From positions 1 through 21,558 of the IMG/VR virus record IMGVR_UViG_3300042691_017815: a stretch of DNA of 21,558 nucleotides; one strand, given 5' to 3'. Of the stretch, positions 1-7,517 are shown piece after piece. The number at the start of each line of letters is the position of its first letter. Position 1 is the first letter of the stretch. Below the pieces are notes generated by a model that had not been told where the DNA came from, searched no databases, and saw only the letters and a list, made by a program, of their open reading frames with translations. This stretch comes from a virus. A program made the translations under genes and the position numbers.

Positions 1-78
1 AGGGAAGCGCGGGCCGTCGCGATTGAAGTTCTGCGCGACGGCCTGGATGACCTTGCGGGGTTGTGGGGGCTTTCGTGA
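1..78 (+). CDS. 3' end of an unidentified upstream gene
   Basis: An open frame enters the window at base 1 and runs 25 codons to a TGA at 76-78. It ends in DGLDDLAGLWGLS. The stop overlaps the GTG start of the methyltransferase (GTGA, 75-78), the same junction style used throughout the window, which is the main reason to believe it is a real gene end. Too little protein is present to name it. Confidence 0.5.
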   Translation, partial: REARAVAIEVLRDGLDDLAGLWGLS

Positions 79-773
79 GCCGCGTTGAGCACCTTGCGGA
101 CGGCGTGACGCTGTATCTCGGGGACTGCCGGGAGATATTGCCCACGCTCGGGAAGGTTGATGCTGTGGTGACGGACCCGCCTTATGGGATCGGCCTCAAT
201 ACAAATAATCAGAGGTTTAGCGGGGGCGACCCTGCAAGCGTTTCAAAGCGCGGCGTTGGGAAGAAATACGCAGCGCCAATCGTCGGGGATGATCAGGAAT
301 TTGACCCGAGACACCTTCTGGTCGCGTCGGAAGTGGTTTTGTGGGGGTGGAATAATTTTGCTGACAAACTCCCGAAAGGTACGGCGCTCGTGTGGCTCAA
401 GCGAAACGATGCTGCTTTCGGGTCGTTCTTGTCGGATGCGGAAGTCGGATGGATGAACAGCGGTCACGGTGTTTATTGCTTTCGTGACCTGTCTAATAAT
501 GGGATCGTCAACGAACGAGCACATCCGACGCAAAAGCCAGAACCCCTTATGAAATGGTGCATTGAGCGGCTGAAGGGGCGTACCATCCTCGATCCTTACA
601 TGGGCTCCGGCACGACCGGCGTTGCAGCGGTAAAACTCGGCCGCAAGTTCATCGGCATCGAAATCGAGCCGGCATATTTCGACATCGCTTGCCGGCGTAT
701 CTCTGAGGCGCTGAAGCAACCGGACCTGTTTATCGCCCCTCCTGTGAAGGCGAAGCAGGAGACGTTGTTGTGA
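75..773 (+). CDS. DNA N6-adenine or N4-cytosine methyltransferase, beta class
   Basis: A 232-residue DNA methyltransferase that should transfer a methyl group from S-adenosylmethionine to an exocyclic amino group in DNA. The catalytic motif DPPYG lies at residues 34-38, HPTQKP at 150-155 and the SAM-binding motif DPYMGSGTTG at 173-182. Catalytic motif before SAM motif is the beta-class order, with the target-recognition part in the short stretch between. I choose GTG at 75 because it overlaps the upstream stop and follows a G-rich run; an in-frame GTG at 63 would add four residues. Composition differs from the rest: bases 301-360 contain 31 G or C of 60, against 45 of 60 at 1261-1320, which suggests recent acquisition. 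No restriction partner is seen. A role in shielding phage DNA from host restriction is the family's usual one and is inferred; the recognition site is unknown. Confidence 0.93.
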   Translation: MSRVEHLADGVTLYLGDCREILPTLGKVDAVVTDPPYGIGLNTNNQRFSGGDPASVSKRGVGKKYAAPIVGDDQEFDPRHLLVASEVVLWGWNNFADKLPKGTALVWLKRNDAAFGSFLSDAEVGWMNSGHGVYCFRDLSNNGIVNERAHPTQKPEPLMKWCIERLKGRTILDPYMGSGTTGVAAVKLGRKFIGIEIEPAYFDIACRRISEALKQPDLFIAPPVKAKQETLL

Positions 774-834
774 CCTTGACGCCCTGTACAAATCAGTGCA
801 CCCCACAACCCCCTGAGTAGCAAAGAAAAAAGCA

Positions 835-1206
835 ATGCCTCGCGGCTCCAAGGCTCGCGGCTCCAAGCCCGGCGAACGCCGCGGCGGTCGGAAGCCCGGC
901 ACCCCGAACAAGGCGAAGCCCGCCGATAAGAAGACCCTCGAGGAGCTCGCCCGCGAGTACACCCCGAGGGCGCTCGGAACCCTCGCCGAGATCGCCTTCT
1001 CGAAAACCGCGACCGACGCCGCCCGCGTCTCTGCGGCCTCCGCCCTGCTCGATCGCGGCTACGGCAAGCCCAAGCAGGCCACCGAAGTCTCCGGGGCCAA
1101 CGGCGGCCCCATCCAGTCCGAAGATCTCTCCAACGCCAACCCGGTCGACATCGCGCGCCGCCTGGCGTGGATCTTCGCCGCGGCGCAGAAAGCCAAGTCC
1201 GCATGA
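835..1206 (+). CDS. Small basic protein, candidate terminase small subunit
   Basis: A 123-residue protein with a very basic N-terminus (MPRGSKARGSKPGERRGGRK, then PGTPNK) followed by a helical region from about residue 33 and a segment LLDRGYGKPKQATEVSG near residue 70. The RGGRKPGTPNK and DRGYGKP...EVSG signatures are ones I associate with small DNA-binding proteins near phage terminase genes. A small terminase subunit that recognises the packaging site is therefore possible but not shown. The first codons carry a near-perfect 15-base tandem duplication that encodes RGSKA/RGSKP. It follows a 61-base gap after the methyltransferase, where I see no convincing promoter, and its stop overlaps the ATG of the first tailspike (ATGA, 1203-1206). 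The large terminase lies about 10.6 kb away, an unusual separation if this is its partner. Confidence 0.72.
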   Translation: MPRGSKARGSKPGERRGGRKPGTPNKAKPADKKTLEELAREYTPRALGTLAEIAFSKTATDAARVSAASALLDRGYGKPKQATEVSGANGGPIQSEDLSNANPVDIARRLAWIFAAAQKAKSA

Positions 1207-2414
1207 GCCAAGTCGGGGCGATCCTCACCAGCCTGCACGGCAACGAAGCCGGGCTGGACAAGGACGGCCGCCTCGTCGTCCCCGCCGGCATCCAGGGCGT
1301 CGGCGTCATGCCGAGCTTCCTCTACGGCGACGGCTCGACCGACGACACCAGCGCCCTCCAGCGGGCGATCGACAAGGCCGAGGCCATGTCGCCCATGGGC
1401 ACCGTCGTCCTGCCCGAGGGGACCTTCGCCCACACCGGCCTGACTGTGAGCGCCGGCATCCGCATCATCGGCGCGTCCGACCTGCGCACCAGGCTCTACC
1501 TCAAGAGCGGCTCCAACACCTCGAGCCTCACCTACACCGGCGAGAAGACCGGCGCCGGCTACGAGCTCAAGCAGCCCCGGCTGGAGAACCTGCTGATCGA
1601 CGGCAACAAGGCGGGCCAGTCGGGCACCTCGCACGGCGTCTACCTGCCGGCGATCAGCTACAGCGTCGGCACCGACTACGCGTTCGGCGTCGGCATGTTC
1701 CAGGTGAACATCATCAACTGCGAGACGAACGGGATCAACATCGGCAACAACCGCAACGCTGGCGGGTTCGTCCGCGGCAGCGTGCGCGACAGCGGCGGCA
1801 CCGGCATCGTCATCGGCAGCGCCTCCGACTGGCACTTCTACCATTTCGGCTGCGGCGGCAACGGCGGCCACGGCATCTACAACGTCGGCGGCCAGATCAT
1901 CCGCATCTACGACTGCGACATCTACTCGAACACCCTCGCCGGCATCCGCATGGACTCGACGGCCAATTCCATGCAGGTCGCGATGGGCTCCATCGACCGC
2001 AACGGCCAGCAGGGCGTCCTGCTCAACGGCGCAGGCACGACGGTCCCGGGCCTGGTCACGATCCTCGGCACGCAATTCTATGAAAATTCGGCCGAGACGA
2101 CGAACACCTTCGCCGACATCACGCTGTTCGACTTCGTCGGCGGCTGCGCCATCGGCACGACGCACAAGCGCTCGACCACCAACTCGCCGAAGTACCTGGT
2201 CAACTCGACCGGCACCTCGAGCGGCTTTGGCTTCATCAGCCCGCTCTATGACCTCGGCTCGCCCCCCTGGGGCACGGCGATGACCAACGACGTCACCAAG
2301 CTGCGCGAGGGCCTCCAGACGACAGGCTGGACGACCGGCGGCGACGCCGCGGTCAACGGCTACGTGACCGTGACCATCAACGGCACCGCATACAAGATGG
2401 CGACCATCGCATGA
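1203..2414 (+). CDS. Tagged tailspike 1, pectin-lyase-like beta-helix protein
   Basis: A 403-residue predicted tailspike. It starts with the shared tag GAILTSLHGNEAGLDKDGRL (residues 5-24), then DGSTDDTSALQRAID, the typical entry to a right-handed parallel beta-helix of the pectate-lyase-3 kind. Landmarks shared with the next two genes are DGNKAGQS (from residue 133), GSIDRN (from 262), SPKYLVNSTGT (near 329) and TNDVTKL. The last residues (GYVTVTINGTAYKMATIA) resemble the C-terminus of tailspike 2. Proteins of this fold usually form trimers that bind and cleave capsule, O-antigen or exopolysaccharide; the substrate cannot be read from sequence. The start is ATG 1203, overlapping the previous stop; an in-frame upstream start at 1167 would spoil the tag alignment. 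It is translationally coupled to the next gene through ATGA at 2411-2414. Confidence 0.88.
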   Translation: MSQVGAILTSLHGNEAGLDKDGRLVVPAGIQGVGVMPSFLYGDGSTDDTSALQRAIDKAEAMSPMGTVVLPEGTFAHTGLTVSAGIRIIGASDLRTRLYLKSGSNTSSLTYTGEKTGAGYELKQPRLENLLIDGNKAGQSGTSHGVYLPAISYSVGTDYAFGVGMFQVNIINCETNGINIGNNRNAGGFVRGSVRDSGGTGIVIGSASDWHFYHFGCGGNGGHGIYNVGGQIIRIYDCDIYSNTLAGIRMDSTANSMQVAMGSIDRNGQQGVLLNGAGTTVPGLVTILGTQFYENSAETTNTFADITLFDFVGGCAIGTTHKRSTTNSPKYLVNSTGTSSGFGFISPLYDLGSPPWGTAMTNDVTKLREGLQTTGWTTGGDAAVNGYVTVTINGTAYKMATIA

Positions 2415-3991
2415 CAGAGATCGTCACCTCCATCCATGGCAATGAGATCGGCCTGGACGCGCAGCGCCGCCTTGTCGTGCGCGCCGGCATCGCCGGGCTG
2501 GCCACGCCGGTCAACGTCGTCGCCGATGGCGTCACCGACAACTACACGGCCCTGCAAGGCGAGATTAACCGGCTTGAGGCGGCCGGCGGCGGCACGCTCG
2601 ACCTGCCCGCCGGCGTCATCGTCTCCAGCCCGCTGACCGTCACCGGGCCGATCCGCATCCGCGGGCAGGGCCGCGACATCACCACCCTCAAGCTCGCCGA
2701 TGGCAGCAACGCCGACTTCCTGACCATCGCCGCGGTGGATCAGTCCGACCCGCTGTGGATCGAGTTCTGCGACTTCAAGCTCGACGGCAACAAGGCGAAC
2801 CAGTCCGCCGGGTCGTGCATCTACCTGCCCACGCTGGGCACCGGCTACGGGCAGGCCATGCACTGCCGCTCCATGACCATCATGGGGGCGAAGGAGCACG
2901 GCGTCGAGGTGCAGACCAACCGCAACGCCGGCGCGCTGCGCAACTGTTACATCCACTCCAACACGCTCGATGGCTTCTACGTCTCGACCTCGGGCGACTT
3001 CCGCGCCGAGTCCTGCTCGTTCGCCAACAACGGGCGCTACGGCGTCAACCTGATCGCCAGCTATGCGATGTTCTTCGACAAGTGTTACGCCTACTCGAAC
3101 ATCAACGTCGGCGTGAATATCCAGGTCGACGCGCAGGAAGTGTTCTGGATCGGCGGCTCGGTCGACCGTAACCGCAACCACGGCATCTCGATCGTGGCGG
3201 CCAACGACGCCGCCGGCGTGCGCGGCTTCAAGATCATCGGCACCACCTTCTACGAGAACTCGAACTTCGACCCGGGCGTCTACTCCAACATCAAGGTGAA
3301 CAACGCGCCGGCCGGCGTCTCGGTCATCGGGTGTCACTTCCTGCGCAGCGGCGGCGATAACCCGAAATACGTGATCGAGACGGCCGGCACCGCGGCCAAC
3401 GTGGCGTGGATCGCCAACACCTATGAGGGCGTCACCGCCGGCGCCGAGCCTTGGCTGACGGACTTCTCCAACGACGACTCCAAGCTGATCGTGGCGGCCG
3501 ACTCCTACCTCGACACGCGCTCGCCGAAGAACATCATCCTGCGCAGCGCCAACCCGGCCGTCGAGCTCTACGAGACGGACGCCTCCTCCAACCGCAAGCG
3601 CTGGCGCATGGACGCGGAGAGCGACCAGCTCCGCGGCCGGCTGTTGTCCGATGATGGCGTCAGCTCCTCGCGGTGGCTGACCGTCACCCGCACCAACCAC
3701 ACCGTCAACAGCGTCTACCTCGGCGGCTCCAACACGGCCGACGCCGGGCTGGAGGTCATCTCGACGCCCAGCGGCGTCAACAAGGTCAACGCGACAGGCT
3801 CGACCACGGGCAACGCGGTCACGGTGGGCGCTGGCGGCTCCGACGCCGACATCGACCTGGCGCTGAGCCCCAAGGGCGCCGGCAACCTCAAGTTCGGCAC
3901 CTACACGGCCGGGGCCGCGGCTGACTCGACAGGCTACATCACCGTGAAGGACGCGGCCGGCAACGTCCGCAAGCTCATGGTTCAGGCATGA
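2411..3991 (+). CDS. Tagged tailspike 2, beta-helix protein with C-terminal extension
   Basis: A 526-residue paralogue of the preceding tailspike. It begins MTEIVTSIHGNEIGLDAQRR, continues with VADGVTDNYTALQGEIN (beta-helix entry) and carries DGNKANQS, GGSVDRN, FYENS, NPKYVIETAGT and SNDDSKL, matching tailspikes 1 and 3 in order. After the helix it has an extra C-terminal part of about 160 residues. This contains NPAVELYETDASSNRKRW and MDAESDQLRGRLL, then an ATGSTTGNAVTVGAGGSD segment and LALSPKGAGNLKFGTYT, ending GYITVKDAAGNVRKLMVQA. I recognise this as a C-terminal module found on many phage tail and fibre proteins, probably for trimerisation or receptor contact; that role is inferred. ATGA overlaps join it to both neighbours. 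It is the longest of the three tandem copies. Confidence 0.9.
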   Translation: MTEIVTSIHGNEIGLDAQRRLVVRAGIAGLATPVNVVADGVTDNYTALQGEINRLEAAGGGTLDLPAGVIVSSPLTVTGPIRIRGQGRDITTLKLADGSNADFLTIAAVDQSDPLWIEFCDFKLDGNKANQSAGSCIYLPTLGTGYGQAMHCRSMTIMGAKEHGVEVQTNRNAGALRNCYIHSNTLDGFYVSTSGDFRAESCSFANNGRYGVNLIASYAMFFDKCYAYSNINVGVNIQVDAQEVFWIGGSVDRNRNHGISIVAANDAAGVRGFKIIGTTFYENSNFDPGVYSNIKVNNAPAGVSVIGCHFLRSGGDNPKYVIETAGTAANVAWIANTYEGVTAGAEPWLTDFSNDDSKLIVAADSYLDTRSPKNIILRSANPAVELYETDASSNRKRWRMDAESDQLRGRLLSDDGVSSSRWLTVTRTNHTVNSVYLGGSNTADAGLEVISTPSGVNKVNATGSTTGNAVTVGAGGSDADIDLALSPKGAGNLKFGTYTAGAAADSTGYITVKDAAGNVRKLMVQA

Positions 3992-5160
3992 CGGAGATCC
4001 TCACCAGCATCCACGGCAACGAGATCGGCCTCGACGCCGTCGGCCGGCTCCTCGTGCGCTCCGGCGTCGAGGGCCTCGGCGTCAACGCCACCCGCTACGG
4101 CATGCGCGGCAACCGCGATCCGCTGAGCGCCGCCGAGAACAGCGCCGCCTTCATGCGCGCCTATGAGGCGGCCAAGGCCGACAAGGGTCTGATCGTCATC
4201 CCCAACGGCTGGTACTACATGGCCCCGATGGACCTGACCGGGGCCGACCAGGGCGTCACCATCATCGGCGAGTCGTGGAACGACAACATCGGCGAGTCGC
4301 CCGAGGTCGGCGGAGCGGTGCTGGAGCTCGCCAGCAACTCCAACGACAGCCTGTTCACGGTCGCGGCCGACTGCGCGCCGATCCACTTCAAGAACCTCTT
4401 CCTGCGCGGCAATCAGGCGGGCCAGACGACGGGCACCAGCCACGCGGTGGAGTTCTCCGACGCCGGCTCGCCGAGCCGCAGCGGCACGTTCGAGCGGGTC
4501 CGCATGGAGCGCTGGCGCTCCGGCGCGGTGGCGATCGGCACCTACCGCGACGCTGGCAAGATGGATCTGTGCGTCATTCTGACGTGCGGCTATCAGTCGA
4601 ACGGCACGCCGGTCGTGACGCGCGGCGACGGCATCCTGGCCGGGTCCTGCAACGACTGGCGCTTCACCCGCGTGGACTGCGGCGCCAACGGCCGGCACGG
4701 CTTCTACTCGACCGGCGCTGGCACGGTGCTGATGGGGCAGTGCAACTGGTTCTCGAACCTCGGCAGCGGGATCAAGCTCGACGCGCTGACCGGGCAGTTC
4801 GACTACAGTTGCGGCAGCATCGACCGCAACGAGCTTGAGGGCGTGGTCCTAGTCGGCTCGGCGAGTTCCACCCGCATGTACGGGCGCACGTTCTCGCAGA
4901 TGCTGTTTTCCGGCAACTGCAACGCCGCCAATGACACATACGCCGACATCCGGATCGCGGACGACGCGCTCGGCACCACGGCGCTGATCGCCCCGACGTT
5001 CTCGCGCGGCCAGTTCACGAACTACCCGAAATACAACATCCAGACGACGGGCACGACGACGGGGGTGCATGTCCTCGCCTCGCGCTATCGCACCGACGCG
5101 GCGGCCAGCTACGTCACCGCCTACACCAACGACGTCAGCAAGCTGATCGTCTACTCCTGA
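3988..5160 (+). CDS. Tagged tailspike 3, beta-helix protein
   Basis: A 390-residue third paralogue. The N-terminal tag is MTEILTSIHGNEIGLDAVGR. The helix entry is less canonical than in the two upstream copies (NRDPLSAAENSAAFMRAYEA), followed by GLIVIPNGWYYMAPMDLTGA. Shared landmarks are RGNQAGQTTGTSH, GSIDRN, YPKYNIQTTGT and TNDVSKL, and the protein ends shortly after (LIVYS), without the C-terminal extension of tailspike 2. A surface-polysaccharide binding or cleaving role is inferred from the fold. Its ATG overlaps the previous stop (ATGA, 3988-3991). Its own TGA (5158-5160) is followed at once by a strong ribosome binding site for the next gene. Middle sections differ strongly from the other copies while the landmarks are kept, as expected for receptor-binding proteins under diversifying selection. 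Confidence 0.88.
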   Translation: MTEILTSIHGNEIGLDAVGRLLVRSGVEGLGVNATRYGMRGNRDPLSAAENSAAFMRAYEAAKADKGLIVIPNGWYYMAPMDLTGADQGVTIIGESWNDNIGESPEVGGAVLELASNSNDSLFTVAADCAPIHFKNLFLRGNQAGQTTGTSHAVEFSDAGSPSRSGTFERVRMERWRSGAVAIGTYRDAGKMDLCVILTCGYQSNGTPVVTRGDGILAGSCNDWRFTRVDCGANGRHGFYSTGAGTVLMGQCNWFSNLGSGIKLDALTGQFDYSCGSIDRNELEGVVLVGSASSTRMYGRTFSQMLFSGNCNAANDTYADIRIADDALGTTALIAPTFSRGQFTNYPKYNIQTTGTTTGVHVLASRYRTDAAASYVTAYTNDVSKLIVYS

Positions 5161-5170
5161 AGGAGCGGCC

Positions 5171-5479
5171 ATGCCGAGCGATACCGAAAACATCCTGCTC
5201 AACAACGCCGCGGCGACGGGCACCTCGGTGCGCTGGACGGGCGGGCGCGGCGTGTTCGTGGTCCCCTCCGCGACCTGGAACGGCGCGACGGTGGCGCTGC
5301 ACTGGAGCATCGACAACTCGACCTTCCTGCCGGTCGACCGCAGCGGCGACACCTACGTGACGCTGACGGCGAACGGCGCGGGCATTTTCGAGCTGCCGCC
5401 CTGCCACCTCAAGGCCGTCGTCACCGGCGGCCCGCCGAGCGCCGTCTACGCCTACATCAAGGGCACGCGGGTCGACTGA
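5171..5479 (+). CDS. Small conserved phage protein, function unknown
   Basis: A 102-residue, beta-rich protein starting MPSDTENILLNNAAATGTSV, with WTGGRGVFVVPSATWNGATV near the middle and Gly/Pro-rich turns toward the end. I recognise the style as a small protein that sits among tail genes in phages, but I cannot assign a function. Start choice is firm: GAAGGAG at 5159-5165 lies five bases before ATG 5171. The stop overlaps the next start (TGATG, 5477-5481). It is probably a minor virion or assembly protein, by position only. Confidence 0.82.
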   Translation: MPSDTENILLNNAAATGTSVRWTGGRGVFVVPSATWNGATVALHWSIDNSTFLPVDRSGDTYVTLTANGAGIFELPPCHLKAVVTGGPPSAVYAYIKGTRVD

Positions 5480-6279
5480 TGGGCCGTCCGACCGAAGCCC
5501 TCTCCCGCGGCCTGTCGCGCCCCGTGGCGGGCGGCGGCGTGTTCGTGACGCCGCAGGCGCTGGCCGTCGTCAACGCCTTCACCACGCCGCCCACAGAGGC
5601 CCGGCGCAACCTCGTCATCGACACTGTCAACAAGCTGGCGACCTCGACGATCTGGGCCAAGCTCGACGTGTTCTACATGCTGGCCGCCGCCGACGCGCAG
5701 GCCGCGCGGGTGAACTGGAAGCAGCCAGGCACCTATGACGCGTCGGTCGTGGGCTCGCCCGTCTTCGGCGTCGACACCGGCTACAATAGCGCGAGCAACA
5801 TCGCCAACTACCTGAACACGAATTTCAACCCGTCCTCGTCCACCCGCGTGCAGTCGCAGGACAGCGCCCACATGGGCGTCTGGTCGCGGACGGCCGGGTC
5901 GAACGGCAACGGCGCGGTCGGCAACACCAACGCCACGGTCCTGCCGTTCTCGGTGAACGTCATGAACGTGCGGCTTAACGGAGCGTCAGGCCTGACGGCC
6001 ACCAACGACACCGGCGTCGGCCACTACGTCGGAAGCCGCACGAGCTCTGTCGGCCTGCGTATCTACAAGAACGGCGCGCTGACCAACACGTCCGGGTCGA
6101 ACACCTCGTCCGCGCCGGCGAACGAGAACTATTACGTCTGCGTGCGCAACCAGGCCACGGACTCGACGGGGTCTAACGAGTTCGCGTGCTTCCACTGCGG
6201 CTCGTCCTTGCAGATCGCCGAAGTCGCCACCCTCTACAACATCATCCGTCCCTACCTCGTCGCAGTCGGAGCAGCATAG
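5479..6279 (+). CDS. Probable tail-associated protein with lectin-like beta sandwich
   Basis: A 266-residue protein. An N-terminal helical part (about residues 25-70, with KLDVFYMLAAADAQAARVNW) is followed by a beta-rich domain with YLNTNFNPSSSTRVQSQDSA, a VGLRIYKNGALTNTSGSN hairpin-like segment and a C-terminal helix (EVATLYNIIRPYLVAVG). The pattern resembles concanavalin/LamG-like sandwich proteins found near phage tail fibres; this is recognition by style, not a motif proof. It has no signal peptide and no tag of the neighbouring tailspikes. Its ATG overlaps the previous stop. Its TAG (6277-6279) is part of the AGGAG that serves the next gene. It might contribute to glycan binding. Confidence 0.8.
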   Translation: MGRPTEALSRGLSRPVAGGGVFVTPQALAVVNAFTTPPTEARRNLVIDTVNKLATSTIWAKLDVFYMLAAADAQAARVNWKQPGTYDASVVGSPVFGVDTGYNSASNIANYLNTNFNPSSSTRVQSQDSAHMGVWSRTAGSNGNGAVGNTNATVLPFSVNVMNVRLNGASGLTATNDTGVGHYVGSRTSSVGLRIYKNGALTNTSGSNTSSAPANENYYVCVRNQATDSTGSNEFACFHCGSSLQIAEVATLYNIIRPYLVAVGAA

Positions 6280-6289
6280 GAGCCTAACC

Positions 6290-6733
6290 ATGAGCGCCAT
6301 TTCCAACGCCACTGAGGACGCCATCCTCAAGCTCGTCTTCAACGCCACCACCTGGGCCAACTACGCGGTCGACGCGACGGCCTCGCCCGAGGCGAACATC
6401 GTCGTCACGTTGGCCACGGCCGACCCTGGCGACACCGGCACCGGCTCGACCAACGAGATCTCCTACACCAACTACGCCCGCGTCAACGTGGCGCGCACCT
6501 CGGGCGGCTGGACGGTGTCGGGCACCACCCCCACCAAGGCCGCGCCGGTCGCTACGATCTCGTTCCCCGCCGGCGGCGTGGGCTCGTCCCCCACCGCAAC
6601 GCACTTCGCCACTACGAAGTCGGGCGGCGGCGCGTCGGCCAACCTCTGGTACGGCACGGTCAGCCCGAACATCGTGTGCGGCAACGGCATCACGCCGCAG
6701 CTCACGACGTCGACCGCGATCGAGCTGGCCTAA
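6290..6733 (+). CDS. Conserved phage protein of a tail-fibre-associated family, role unknown
   Basis: A 147-residue protein beginning MSAISNATEDAILKLVFNAT, with VVTLATADPGDTGTGSTNEI, SYTNYARVNV and a Gly/Ser-rich second half ending LTTSTAIELA. The layout (an N-terminal helix ending in a W-containing segment, then a short beta strand followed by ATADPGDTGTG, then YARV) matches a widespread family of small phage proteins often annotated as tail-fibre-related. No enzymatic motif is visible. AGGAG at 6278-6282 precedes ATG 6290 by seven bases, which supports the start. The stop TAA directly abuts the GTG start of the next gene. Confidence 0.83.
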   Translation: MSAISNATEDAILKLVFNATTWANYAVDATASPEANIVVTLATADPGDTGTGSTNEISYTNYARVNVARTSGGWTVSGTTPTKAAPVATISFPAGGVGSSPTATHFATTKSGGGASANLWYGTVSPNIVCGNGITPQLTTSTAIELA

Positions 6734-7219
6734 GTGCACGCAGCCGAGTTCAAGCGCTGCGTGGAGGAGCTCGACGTCGAGGGCATCCGCAGGCTCGCGG
6801 CGCATGTGCTGCCGCACCTGCCGGCCCCCAACACCGACGCCGAGGCGCTCACCGCGCTGCACATCGCCAGGACGCAGGCCGAGTGGCTGCACCTGCGGCA
6901 CCGGGCCTACTCGCACCGCTGGTTGGAGGAGCGCGGCTTGCCGTCGCACCTGCCTGACCACCTCAAGCCCTCGGCTGAGCAAATCTGCCCGGTCGTGCGC
7001 TCCGGCGTCGGCATCAGCATCAACTTCCGCGACCCGCTGCTGCGCCCGGCCGGCGAGCTCATCCGCACCGCCATGAGCGATGTGGTCGAGAATTGCTTCG
7101 CCGACGGCAAGCAGGAGCCTGCCTACGTGACGCCGCGCATGAACGAGGCCGGCCGCCTCGAGCGCAAGCGGCTGTTCGGCATGTGGGAGAAGGTCTACGC
7201 GATGGCGGCGAAGAAGTAG
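6734..7219 (+). CDS. Conserved hypothetical protein, helical
   Basis: A 161-residue, mostly helical protein with GTG start immediately after the previous TAA (6731-6733). Visible features are ALHIARTQAEWLHLRHRAYS, an Arg/His-rich helix, then HRWLEERGLPSHLPDHLKPS, GVGISIN, and a basic C-terminal helix (RLERKRLFGMWEKVYAMAAK). There are no transmembrane segments or catalytic motifs. I recognise the general pattern from tail-region genes of similar phages but not a function. No good Shine-Dalgarno precedes the start, so translation probably depends on coupling to the upstream gene. Confidence 0.78.
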   Translation: MHAAEFKRCVEELDVEGIRRLAAHVLPHLPAPNTDAEALTALHIARTQAEWLHLRHRAYSHRWLEERGLPSHLPDHLKPSAEQICPVVRSGVGISINFRDPLLRPAGELIRTAMSDVVENCFADGKQEPAYVTPRMNEAGRLERKRLFGMWEKVYAMAAKK

Positions 7220-7229
7220 GGGACGGCCA

Positions 7230-7517
7230 ATGAGCGACGTCGGCGGCTACGATCCCCCGATCATCGGTTGGCGCGTGGTCTTCGCCGACGGCACAGAGTA
7301 CGCCTCCTCCGAGGGCCACAACTGGGATCGCGACGTGCCCACGTCCGGCATCCAGTTCCTTGTGGTCTACAAGGAGAGGGGCTACCGCGACATCGAGTGC
7401 GGCCTCGACGAATACAGCTGGCCCGGAGCCCGGCGTAAGAAGCTGGGCACCTGGATGGACGATAGCGCGTTTTACACCCTTTATGACAAGGTCTTCCGCG
7501 ACACCCGGAGGGCCTGA
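7230..7517 (+). CDS. Small hypothetical protein
   Basis: A 95-residue protein starting MSDVGGYDPPIIGWRVVFAD, acidic and aromatic-rich in the middle (YRDIECGLDEYSWPGARRKK) and ending KVFRDTRRA. No known domain is recognised. The start ATG 7230 follows GGGGA at 7219-7223 with normal spacing. The stop overlaps the start of the repeat-protein gene (TGATG, 7515-7519), so the two are probably translated together; this suggests, without proof, that it helps that protein fold or assemble. Confidence 0.78.
   Translation: MSDVGGYDPPIIGWRVVFADGTEYASSEGHNWDRDVPTSGIQFLVVYKERGYRDIECGLDEYSWPGARRKKLGTWMDDSAFYTLYDKVFRDTRRA

Noticed and set aside
776-834. Host-type promoter with TTGACG at 776-781
   Set aside because: No acceptable -10 box occurs 16-18 bases downstream, and the following gene has only a weak purine-rich leader, so the match is probably chance.
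243-962. Minus-strand open frame opposite the methyltransferase
   Set aside because: It is antisense to a protein with intact catalytic and SAM motifs and shows no domain of its own.
1203-5160. Diversity-generating retroelement with variable tailspikes
   Set aside because: No reverse transcriptase gene and no template/variable repeat pair with adenine-specific changes is present; the paralogues differ by general divergence.
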